From contig NZ_LS483370.1 in the NCBI RefSeq assembly GCF_900475285.1, positions 4,416,001 to 4,480,000 of the forward strand: 64,000 bases of DNA, written 5' to 3'. Position numbers and translations under genes: made by a program. The notes beneath the pieces are model-generated. The model was not told the origin of the DNA. It searched no databases and saw nothing but the letters and a program-made list of their open reading frames with translations. Position 1 is the first letter of the stretch. Each line of letters begins with the position of its first letter. Shown here piece by piece: positions 57,614 to 64,000 of this stretch. The DNA is from Pseudomonas taetrolens. GTDB lineage: Bacteria; Pseudomonadota; Gammaproteobacteria; Pseudomonadales; Pseudomonadaceae.

Positions 57614-57662
57614 ACCTGTTAAACCACGCGGCCCGGGTCGCGAGCAAGCTCGCACCGGCAGG
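57572..57662. repeat. REP doublet across the methyltransferase/apeN junction
   Basis: Left arm GCAGGCGCGAGCTCGCTCGCGATGG and right arm GTCGCGAGCAAGCTCGCACC, inverted. The GTG start of apeN (57610) lies in the spacer between arms. The element encodes the tail of one protein and the first 17 residues of the next. Confidence 0.8.
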
Positions 57663-58128
57663 GTTGTTTGTCGCTCTGCTGTTGAGCGGCTGCATGAGCC
57701 TGCCACTGCCGCAACACACGCCAACGCTGGCGTTGCCCATGCAACTGCATGTGCAACGCGAACAGGCCGATCAGCGCCAGGACTGGTTGCTGGTGATTCA
57801 ACAGGAAGACGCCGGGCTGCGCTGGTCGCTGATGGACCCGCTGGGGATCCCGCTGGCACGCCAGCGCTTGCAAGATGGCCACTGGCACGCCGACGGGTTG
57901 CTACCACCCAACCCCCAGGCCCGGGAACTGTTCGCAGCCTTGCTGTTTGCGCTCACCCCGCCAACAGAACTGGCGCACAATTATCCACAGGCAAACTCTG
58001 AAGCTGACGTGCGAATACTGGGGCAGCGCTGGCAGGTGCAGTACACCCGGCCGCAGGTCTTTCGCATCGACATGAAGGACGACCTGCACTACACCATCAC
58101 CCCGTTGAACGCTGAGGGCGCCCCATGA
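57610..58128 (+). CDS. apeN: Outer-membrane lipoprotein ApeN, DUF3261-like (172 aa)
   Basis: Signal peptide with lipobox LLLSGC (Cys at about residue 28), then a short hydrophilic protein typical of the DUF3261 lipoproteins in aryl polyene clusters. No signal for inner-membrane retention (residue after Cys is Met), so it probably reaches the outer membrane and may receive the polyene lipid from the LolA-like carrier. Its n-region (VASKLAPAG) is encoded by REP sequence, as in ApeL (IASKLAPAA). GTG start in overlap with the methyltransferase stop. Confidence 0.78.
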   Translation: MNLLNHAARVASKLAPAGLFVALLLSGCMSLPLPQHTPTLALPMQLHVQREQADQRQDWLLVIQQEDAGLRWSLMDPLGIPLARQRLQDGHWHADGLLPPNPQARELFAALLFALTPPTELAHNYPQANSEADVRILGQRWQVQYTRPQVFRIDMKDDLHYTITPLNAEGAP

Positions 58129-59312
58129 CCGCCTACCTGAATGCGCTGGGTATCATCTGCTCACTGGGCCGTACCCCGGATGAAGTCGCTCGGCATCTGT
58201 TTGCCGGCGATTGCTCCGGCATGCAACGCGAAAGCGGCTGGGTCCCGGAGCGGGCGCTGACCGTGGGGGCCGTTCGCGGCGAGCTGGCAACGATCCCGCC
58301 CGCACTCGATCAACAAAGCAGTCGCAACAATCAGTTGCTGCTGGAGGCCGCGCTACAGATTCGCGGCGACATCGAACACGCGATCACCACCTATGGCCGC
58401 GAGCGCATTGCCATTGTGCTGGGCACCAGCACCTCGGGAATCGATGAAGCCAGCCGGGGCATTGCCCACTATCTACAGAATCAGCAGTTCCCCGGTGACT
58501 ATGACTACCAGCAGCAAGAGCTGAGCGCGCCGGCCAACTTCCTTGCCGACTGGCTGAACATCAGCGGCCCGGCCTATGTCATTTCCACCGCTTGCACCTC
58601 CAGTGCCCGTGCGTTAATGAGCGCCCGACGGTTACTGGACATGAACCTGTGCGACGTGGTGCTGTGCGGTGGCGTCGACAGTCTGTGCAAACTGACGCTC
58701 AATGGCTTTTCGGCACTTGAAGCGGTGTCCGAGGAACGCTGCAATCCCTTTTCAGCGAACCGCAGCGGGATCAATATCGGCGAAGCAGCTGTGCTGTTTT
58801 TAATGAGCAAGCAACCCGCCAGCTCACATTCGATTGCCCTGCTCGGCGCGGGCGCCAGCTCGGATGCGCACCATATTTCGGCCCCCGAACCCAGCGGCCG
58901 CGGTGCCATTCAGGCCATGCACAGCGCCCTGCTACAAGCGGGGGTGTCCGCCAGCCAGATCGGCTACCTGAACCTGCATGGCACCGCCACCCAGCACAAT
59001 GATGCAATGGAAAGCCACGCCGTGAGCCAGGTCTTCCCGCATGGCGTACCGTGCTCGTCGACCAAGCCCATGACCGGCCACACCCTGGGCGCAGCCGGCG
59101 CGCTGGAGGCCGCGTTTTGCTGGTTGAGCCTGACCCGTGGCAACGCCTTGCCCCCGCACCTGTGGGACGGACAGCCCGACCCGGCACTGCCCGCACTGAA
59201 CTGGGTCACCCCGGGCCAAACCCTGGCATCCGCCCCAACACGCTGCCTGATGAGCAATTCGTTTGCCTTCGGCGGCAATAACGTCAGCCTGATTATCGGA
59301 GACGCCCCATGA
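58125..59312 (+). CDS. apeO: Ketosynthase ApeO (395 aa)
   Basis: FabF-type ketosynthase with all catalytic residues: C157 in ISTACTSSARAL, His in NLHGTATQHND and His in MTGHTLGAAGALEA. It condenses malonyl units onto the growing polyene; in Xenorhabdus ApeO pairs with the Cys-less ApeC. Overlaps apeN and apeP by 4 bp each. Confidence 0.9.
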   Translation: MTAYLNALGIICSLGRTPDEVARHLFAGDCSGMQRESGWVPERALTVGAVRGELATIPPALDQQSSRNNQLLLEAALQIRGDIEHAITTYGRERIAIVLGTSTSGIDEASRGIAHYLQNQQFPGDYDYQQQELSAPANFLADWLNISGPAYVISTACTSSARALMSARRLLDMNLCDVVLCGGVDSLCKLTLNGFSALEAVSEERCNPFSANRSGINIGEAAVLFLMSKQPASSHSIALLGAGASSDAHHISAPEPSGRGAIQAMHSALLQAGVSASQIGYLNLHGTATQHNDAMESHAVSQVFPHGVPCSSTKPMTGHTLGAAGALEAAFCWLSLTRGNALPPHLWDGQPDPALPALNWVTPGQTLASAPTRCLMSNSFAFGGNNVSLIIGDAP

Positions 59313-59776
59313 TTGATTGGCCGCTCGCCGAATTGCTGCCCCACGCTGGCGACATGATCTTGATCGATCAGGTGCTGGCGTTTGATGAAGAGCACATCCA
59401 GACCCGCCTCACCGTGCGTGCTGGCGGCCTGTTCAACCGCGACGATGGCAGCCTCCCGGCCTGGGTCGGGATTGAATTGATGGCGCAAAGCGTGGCCGCC
59501 TATGCCGGTTGCCGCGCGCGCCTTGAAGGCAACCCGGTGGTTCTGGGCTTTTTGCTCGGCACTCGCAAGTTCGAATGCAACGTCGAGCACTTTGCGCTCG
59601 GGGCCGAACTGCGCATCCACGCCCAGCGCTCGCTGGAAGACGACAACGGCATGGGCGTATTTGAATGCCACCTTACCGGCCCCGGCATTCATGCTACCGC
59701 CCGCCTGAACGTATTCCGTCCACCTCAGGCTGAAAACTACCTCACACAAAAACCCCAGGAGCCTCGCCATGACTGA
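59309..59776 (+). CDS. apeP: 3-hydroxyacyl-ACP dehydratase ApeP (155 aa)
   Basis: Hotdog-fold dehydratase (LLPHAGDMILIDQVLAFDE at the N-terminus with the conserved His; AWVGIELMAQSVAAYAG mid-protein). In Xenorhabdus ApeP acts as a heterodimer with ApeI; here the ApeI partner is a domain of the fused ligase protein. Ends within the start of apeQ (8-bp overlap). Confidence 0.88.
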   Translation: MIDWPLAELLPHAGDMILIDQVLAFDEEHIQTRLTVRAGGLFNRDDGSLPAWVGIELMAQSVAAYAGCRARLEGNPVVLGFLLGTRKFECNVEHFALGAELRIHAQRSLEDDNGMGVFECHLTGPGIHATARLNVFRPPQAENYLTQKPQEPRHD

Positions 59777-60497
59777 GTCTGTTTTAGTCACCGGTTCAAG
59801 CCGTGGCATCGGTCGCGCCATTGCTTTGCGCCTGGCCCGGGCCGGCTTTGACCTGGTGCTGCATTGCCGCAGTGGCCGCCCGGAAGCCGATGCGGTGATG
59901 GCCGAGGTGCAAGCGCTGGGCCGCAGCGCCCGGATGCTGCAATTTGACGTCTCGGACCGGGCACAGTGCCGGGACATTCTCGAGGCCGATGTCGAAACCC
60001 ACGGTGCGTATTACGGCGTGGTCCTCAATGCCGGCCTGACCCGCGACGGCGCCTTCCCGGCCCTCAGCGAGGACGACTGGGACGTGGTGATGCGCACCAA
60101 CCTCGACGGTTTTTACAACGTGCTGCACCCGGTCATGATGCCGATGATCCGCCGCCGCCAGGCCGGGCGCATCGTGTGCATTACCTCGGTGTCCGGCCTG
60201 ATCGGCAACCGTGGCCAGGTCAACTACAGCGCCTCCAAAGCTGGGCTGATCGGCGCCGCCAAAGCGCTGGCCATCGAGCTGGGCAAGCGTAAAATCACCG
60301 TGAACTGCGTCGCGCCGGGCCTGATCGACACGGCCATGCTCGACGAAAACGTTCCCGTAGAAGAACTGATGAAAATGATCCCCGCCCAACGCATGGGCAC
60401 CCCGGATGAAGTTGCGGGCGCCGTCAACTTTTTGATGTCAGCGGAAGCTGGCTATATCACTCGCCAGGTGTTGGCCGTCAATGGAGGCCTGTGCTGA
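59769..60497 (+). CDS. apeQ: 3-oxoacyl-ACP reductase ApeQ, FabG type (242 aa)
   Basis: Short-chain dehydrogenase using NADPH: TGSSRGIGRAIALRLA at the N-terminus, LNAGLTRDG, and the catalytic S-Y-K set with SVSGLIGNRGQVNYSASKAG. Reduces the beta-keto group before dehydration. The preceding GAGCC and coupling to apeP suggest strong co-translation. Confidence 0.92.
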   Translation: MTESVLVTGSSRGIGRAIALRLARAGFDLVLHCRSGRPEADAVMAEVQALGRSARMLQFDVSDRAQCRDILEADVETHGAYYGVVLNAGLTRDGAFPALSEDDWDVVMRTNLDGFYNVLHPVMMPMIRRRQAGRIVCITSVSGLIGNRGQVNYSASKAGLIGAAKALAIELGKRKITVNCVAPGLIDTAMLDENVPVEELMKMIPAQRMGTPDEVAGAVNFLMSAEAGYITRQVLAVNGGLC

Positions 60498-61723
60498 TGA
60501 AGCGCGTCGTCGTCACCGGCATGGCCGGCATCACTTCGCTGGGCAGTGACTGGGCCAGCATCGAAGCCAACTTTATCGCTGGCCGTAGCGGTATCCGGCG
60601 CATGGACGAGTGGGATCGCTTTACCGAACTCAATACGCGCCTGGCCGGGCCGATTGACGATTTTGTGGTGCCGGCGCACTGGACGCGCAAACAACTGCGC
60701 AGCATGGGCCGGGTGTCCCGGCTGGCAGTCGGTGCAGCCGAGCAGGCGCTGCTCGACGCCGGTTTACTGGGTAATCCGATCATTCGGGACGGGCGCATGG
60801 GCGTGGCCTGCGGCTCGTCCACCGGCAGCACCGACGAGATCAAGGCGTTTGGCAACATGTTGCTCAACTCCGTCGCCGACGGCCTCAACGCCAACAGCTA
60901 CGTACGCATGATGCCGCACACCACAGCGGCCAATATCAGCATCTTCTTTGGCCTCACCGGGCGTCTGATTCCCACTTCCAGCGCCTGCACCAGCGGCAGC
61001 CAGGGCATCGGCTATGCCTACGAAGCGATCAAGTTCGGCCGCTTGCCGCTGATGCTGGCCGGTGGCGCCGAAGAACTGTGCCCGACCGAAGCCATGGTGT
61101 TTGACGCGCTGTACGCCACCAGCCTGAAAAACGACGCCCCGCACACCAGCCCGCGCCCTTACGACAGTGGCCGCGACGGTCTGGTCATCGGTGAAGGGGG
61201 CGGCATGCTGGTGCTCGAAGAACTGGAGCACGCATTGGCCCGTGGCGCCCACATCCATGCCGAGATCGTCGGCTTCGGCAGCAATGCCGACGGCCAGCAC
61301 ACCACGCGCCCCGAGATCAGTACCATGCGCCGGGCGATGGAACTCGCCCTGGAAGACGCCGGCATCGGTGCCGAGGCCATCGGCTATGTGAACGGCCACG
61401 GCACCGCCACCGAACAGGGCGATATCGCCGAAACCCAGGCCACCAGCGAATTGTTCGGCAAACACATGCCGATCAGTTCACAGAAGAGCTTTTTGGGCCA
61501 TACCCTGGGTGCCTGCGGAGCGCTGGAGTCGTGGTTCAGCATCGAAATGATGAACCACGACCGCTACGTGCCGACGCTCAACCTGGATGACGTCGACCCG
61601 CGCTGTGGTGAACTGGACTACCTGCGCGGTGAATTCCGCCAGTTGCACAACGAATATGTCATGAACAACAACTTTGCCTTTGGCGGGGTCAACACGTCGT
61701 TGATCTTCCGTCGCTGGGTGTAA
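60497..61723 (+). CDS. apeR: Ketosynthase ApeR (408 aa)
   Basis: Second complete ketosynthase of the cluster: C164 in SSACTSGSQGIG, His in VNGHGTATEQGD and His in FLGHTLGACGALES. In the described pathway ApeR performs the priming or first condensation with the aryl starter. Start ATG 60497 (TGATG overlap with apeQ), with GGAGG nine bases upstream; GTG 60491 is in frame two codons earlier. Confidence 0.9.
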   Translation: MKRVVVTGMAGITSLGSDWASIEANFIAGRSGIRRMDEWDRFTELNTRLAGPIDDFVVPAHWTRKQLRSMGRVSRLAVGAAEQALLDAGLLGNPIIRDGRMGVACGSSTGSTDEIKAFGNMLLNSVADGLNANSYVRMMPHTTAANISIFFGLTGRLIPTSSACTSGSQGIGYAYEAIKFGRLPLMLAGGAEELCPTEAMVFDALYATSLKNDAPHTSPRPYDSGRDGLVIGEGGGMLVLEELEHALARGAHIHAEIVGFGSNADGQHTTRPEISTMRRAMELALEDAGIGAEAIGYVNGHGTATEQGDIAETQATSELFGKHMPISSQKSFLGHTLGACGALESWFSIEMMNHDRYVPTLNLDDVDPRCGELDYLRGEFRQLHNEYVMNNNFAFGGVNTSLIFRRWV

Positions 61724-61742
61724 CGTCAAGGAGACTACCTAC

Positions 61743-62189
61743 ATGCAATTCAAAACGTTCGCGGCCACCACCACACTGCTGCTGTGCGCCCTGCCCGCAA
61801 TCAGCCAGGCTCGTGATACCGCCCTGTATCTGCCATTTGATCAGGTCGTCACAGAAGCCATCAGCACCGGCAAGATCGACGGCAGCGTCAAGTTCTACCT
61901 GGCTGGCAACACCCCGGCCGGCAAAGTCAGCGTCATCAGCCCGGGCGCGGTAACCAACAAAAAAACCAATGCGTTTAACAAGAGCGACGAACAGGCTTGC
62001 TCCTGGGCGCTGCAATCGGCGTTGATCACCCTGCACGATGCCGCGAAAAAAGTCGGCGCCAACGCCGTGACCAACATCGCCAGCTTCTACAAACGCAACG
62101 AGCGCAAAGACCCGAAAACCTACGAATGCCATGCCGGCGCCGTGATCGCGGGCGTGGCGTTGAAAGGAGATTTGTCGAAGGTGAACTGA
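61743..62189 (+). CDS. Small secreted protein, last gene of the ape operon (148 aa)
   Basis: Signal peptide ending near ISQA-RDTAL, then a mature domain of about 126 residues with LHDAAKKVGANAVTNIASFY and CHAGAVIAGVALKG. Such proteins are often mis-named 'excinuclease ATPase subunit'; no ATPase motif is present. The A-x-x-x-GANAV-x(n)-G-x-A-x-x-G-x-A pattern resembles YbjQ/heavy-metal-binding-like folds. Two Cys are present in the mature part. Periplasmic; function unknown. It follows apeR by 19 bp and precedes the operon terminator. Confidence 0.75.
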   Translation: MQFKTFAATTTLLLCALPAISQARDTALYLPFDQVVTEAISTGKIDGSVKFYLAGNTPAGKVSVISPGAVTNKKTNAFNKSDEQACSWALQSALITLHDAAKKVGANAVTNIASFYKRNERKDPKTYECHAGAVIAGVALKGDLSKVN

Positions 62190-62218
62190 AGGCTGCTGAA
62201 CAGCGGCTCCAGACATGA

Positions 62219-62245
62219 AAAAGGCGCCTTTCGGCGCCTTTTTTT
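62219..62245 (+). terminator. Rho-independent terminator of the ape operon
   Basis: Stem AAGGCGCC (62221-62228) with GGCGCCTT (62233-62240), loop TTTC, then a T run to 62245. It lies 29 bp after the last operon gene. Confidence 0.93.
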
Positions 62246-62283
62246 GCAAACAGACGGACCTGTTGGCGGGTTGCCCAGGATCC

Positions 62284-62392
62284 TTGTAGGAGCAAGCTTG
62301 CTCGCGATAGTTGCAAAACCGCTGTGGTGATCCAGCAAACACACGCGTTATCGTTAACGAGCATCGCGAGCAAGCTCGCTCCTACAGGTTTT
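62284..62392. repeat. REP doublet after the ape operon
   Basis: Well-kept arms TGTAGGAGCAAGCTTGCTCGC and GCGAGCAAGCTCGCTCCTACA, inverted. The right side (ACGCGTTATCGTTAACGA then CATCGCGAGCA) nearly repeats that of the doublet at 13511-13616. Confidence 0.92.
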
Positions 62393-62401
62393 TTGCACGT
62401 C

Positions 62402-62712
62402 GGCCGTGCATAAGACGGCCCTGCGCAAGAGCACTCCCTTTCATTCGCAGGACGATTCCTAGAGAATCCTTGGGCCTTGCGCCTGTCTCTTTCGATCGCT
62501 AGCCTCCGTTTCGTCATCCCCCAGGGTGACCGGACGTGCAAGTCCGTTAGACATAGTGCTGCAGCATCAGCCCGATTTATGGCGGCTGCGCGTGGGAGGC
62601 TTTCGAGCCTGCCGAGTTCTATGTCCTCGGTCTTGCACACCCACGTACAGCTGCCACCCTCTTGTGTGCAAGCAAATGGTGAGCACTCCAAATTGACGTA
62701 GAGAGCTAAACC
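62402..62712 (+). ncRNA. Highly structured leader or small RNA, six consecutive hairpins
   Basis: No supported ORF in this 311-bp stretch. A first hairpin is GGCCGT/ACGGCC (62402-62420). Then, packed one after another: GTCATCCC-CCA-GGGTGAC (62513-62530, one bulge); CGGAC-GTGCAA-GTCCG (62531-62546); CAGCC/GGCTG (62568-62588); a GGC-TTTCGA-GCC stem (62594-62613, one mismatch); CCGAG/CTCGG (62612-62630); and the 9-bp perfect CTTGCACAC/GTGTGCAAG (62632-62672). The small ORF begins 40 bases later. Such density of adjoining stems is what a structured RNA would show. I recall similar leaders before small DUF3077/DUF6124-like genes in Pseudomonas but cannot verify it. Confidence 0.5.
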
Positions 62713-62859
62713 ATGACCCACACACCCGAATACGAAGAAACCCTCGAACACACCCATGAACTGCTGCGTTGCGCCCTCGCGACGGCCTCATCGGCCGATA
62801 ATCTGCAGGGCCTGAACCGCGATGTGGCACTGGCTGTGGATAAGTTACTGCCGGGGTAA
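62713..62859 (+). CDS. Small ORF, DUF6124/DUF3077-like (48 aa)
   Basis: ATG 62713 to TAA 62859 encodes a 48-residue acidic, helical peptide (ETLEHTHELLRCALATAS near the middle, LNRDVALAVDKLLPG at the end). The pattern resembles the helical core of small Pseudomonas-only DUF6124/DUF3077 proteins, but the C-terminal half seems shortened, so this copy may be truncated. The ribosome site is weak (AGAGAG). The long structured leader suggests its translation is controlled by RNA folding. Confidence 0.5.
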   Translation: MTHTPEYEETLEHTHELLRCALATASSADNLQGLNRDVALAVDKLLPG

Positions 62860-62921
62860 TCAATCCGGCCCGCTGCCGCTCGTTTGCCGTCCCCCCTCTG
62901 CCGCAGCGCACGAGTGGAACG

Positions 62922-62940
62922 AGGCCGCGTCCGGCGGCCT
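62922..62940. other. Hairpin between the small ORF and the LysR gene
   Basis: AGGCCGC (62922-62928) and GCGGCCT (62934-62940) around loop GTCCG. No T run on either strand, so termination is uncertain; it lies between convergent genes. Confidence 0.4.
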
Positions 62941-62981
62941 AGCCGTCGCAAAACGTCACACGAAAAACCACTCCCGGTGTT

Positions 62982-63884
62982 TCAAGGTGAGGGCTGTACC
63001 GTCTTGCGCGTCAGCAGTTGCGCAAACGTATTCGCCATGGGAGATGGCGTGCCCTTGCGTTGCACCAGCCACACTGCCGTGTTGGCATCCGGGTCCAGCA
63101 ACGGCCGGTAGACCACCCCTTTGATTCGCATGTGCTGGAACGAGGCCGGCAGTACCGACACGCCCAAGCCCGCCGAGACCAGGCCGATGATGGTCATGGC
63201 TTCACCGGCTTCCTGTGAGAAGTGCGGGCTGAAACCGGCTTGCCGCGCCAGGCTGAGCAACTGTGCGTATAACCCGCTGCCATAGCTGCGCGGGAAGAAA
63301 ACAAAGGGTTCGTTCGCCAGTGCCGCCAGGTGCAGGCCGTGCTCGCTGCCTTCGGCCAATGGATGGTCGGCACGAATGACCGCCACCAGGGGCTCACGAA
63401 ACAATTCCACCGCACTCAATGATTCGGGCAACACCAACGGACGCATCATGCCAACTTCGATGGACTCGTCCACCAGCGCTTCGGCCACTTCGCGGCTGCT
63501 CATCTCCTGCAGGTTCAGGTGTACGGCCGGGAAGGCCTGGCGAAATGAAAAAATAGCCTGGGGAATACTCGAACTGAACGGCGCCGAAGAGGTAAACCCG
63601 ATCTTCAGTTCACCCAGCTCACCCAACTGCGCACGCCGGGCCACATCAGCCGCTTTGTCGACCTGAGCCAGTACCCGTCGCGCCTCTTCCAGAAACAATC
63701 GCCCGGCTTCGCTCAGCTCAACCCGACGGTTGGTCCGATCAAACAGCCGCGCCCCCAGTTCTTGCTCCAGCGCCTGGATTTGCTGACTTAAAGGTGGTTG
63801 CGAAATGCCCAGCACCTGGGCTGCACGGCCGAAGTGCAGCTCTTCGGCGACGGCAATGAAGTAGCGCAAATGACGCAATTCCAT
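62982..63884 (-). CDS. LysR-family transcriptional regulator (300 aa)
   Basis: N-terminal winged helix-turn-helix (MELRHLRYFIAVAEELHFGRAAQVLGISQPPLSQQIQALE) and a C-terminal effector-binding domain beginning near GELKIGFTSSAPFSS. The DNA-binding part and length resemble the CatM/BenM branch, which respond to aromatic acid breakdown products; the effector here is unknown. LysR regulators usually control a divergent neighbour, which would start beyond the right edge of the window; the 116 bp after its start probably hold the shared operator. It is convergent with, and unlikely to control, the ape operon. Confidence 0.9.
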   Translation of the reverse strand: MELRHLRYFIAVAEELHFGRAAQVLGISQPPLSQQIQALEQELGARLFDRTNRRVELSEAGRLFLEEARRVLAQVDKAADVARRAQLGELGELKIGFTSSAPFSSSIPQAIFSFRQAFPAVHLNLQEMSSREVAEALVDESIEVGMMRPLVLPESLSAVELFREPLVAVIRADHPLAEGSEHGLHLAALANEPFVFFPRSYGSGLYAQLLSLARQAGFSPHFSQEAGEAMTIIGLVSAGLGVSVLPASFQHMRIKGVVYRPLLDPDANTAVWLVQRKGTPSPMANTFAQLLTRKTVQPSP

Positions 63885-64000
63885 GAAGGCTCCATTGAGT
63901 CGTATAACCTATCAAACAGGTCGAACAATATATTGGAAAGAATCGTTAGTGGCCTATATTCTTTTGTCATTGCCGTTCGGCTTTGCGCTCTTTTGAGGTC
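63885..64000. promoter_or_regulatory. Upstream region of the LysR gene, AT-rich
   Basis: An AT-rich stretch (63903-63965) with several T-N11-A-like arrangements, for example around ATATATTGG and CCTATATTC, fits a LysR operator/promoter for a divergent gene. No start codon of that gene is identifiable before the window ends. Confidence 0.35.

Noticed and set aside
62311..62701. Short frames over the structured leader (for example 62477-62701)
   Set aside because: They cross the REP arm and hairpin arms, have no ribosome site and a Ser/Arg-rich translation; the base-pairing pattern explains the sequence better.

Overview
The window is a piece of a Pseudomonas chromosome, most likely of the P. 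fluorescens lineage. Four things point there: high GC; the conserved gene order de-N-acetylase, mig-14, LPS-core genes, waaF, ilvE, glnE, aceE, aceF, GGDEF/EAL protein, msrA (the P. aeruginosa PA5002-PA5018 order); the putP/putA pair; and many Pseudomonas-type REP doublets. No rRNA, tRNA, CRISPR array, phage gene or transposase gene was seen.

Layout. (1) 1-13451, mostly minus strand: LPS outer/inner core assembly. It holds a partial membrane-anchored protein at the edge, a Mig-14 protein, a glycosyltransferase, a carbamoyltransferase, four consecutive sugar-kinase-type proteins (ending with WaaP), then WaaG, WaaC and WaaF, nearly all with overlapping stop/start codons. One plus-strand gene interrupts it: a TonB-dependent receptor close to E. 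coli YncD/PqqU, the PQQ receptor. (2) 13679-17670, minus: ilvE and glnE. (3) 18055-22343, plus: aceE-aceF, preceded by two 15-bp palindromes of HexR-operator type. (4) 22618-26212: a c-di-GMP phosphodiesterase (DipA type), msrA, rlmJ. (5) 26399-32322: divergent putP and putA with six GTTGCA PutA operators between them. (6) 32393-43322: a small membrane protein, a CPA1 antiporter, an MscK-type channel, SelO, an SLC13-type permease, thioredoxin 2 and an orphan ParA ATPase.

(7) 43660-62189, plus: about 18.5 kb and 21 tightly packed genes forming an aryl polyene (APE) pigment operon. An aromatic amino acid ammonia-lyase probably makes an aryl acrylate starter. An AMP-ligase (fused here to a dehydratase domain) loads it on one of two ACPs. 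Ketosynthases (ApeO, ApeR and the Cys-less partner ApeC), a ketoreductase (ApeQ) and dehydratases (ApeP and the ApeI-like domain) extend and desaturate it. Acyltransferases, a family-2 glycosyltransferase, a LolA-like carrier, an MMPL exporter and a lipoprotein would attach it to a lipid and move it to the outer membrane. Additions over the classical E. coli cluster, as I remember it, are a flavin-dependent-halogenase-like enzyme and an antiporter-like membrane protein. The MMPL exporter gene is frameshifted in this sequence. Two secretion-signal regions in the operon are built on REP sequence.

(8) 62190-64000: terminator, a REP doublet, a strikingly structured leader with consecutive hairpins ahead of a 48-codon ORF, and a LysR regulator on the minus strand reading away from the window's right edge.

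The most unusual candidates are the hairpin leader at 62513-62672, REP-derived signal-peptide coding in the ape operon, the broken exporter, and the halogenase and ammonia-lyase features that predict a modified aryl polyene.
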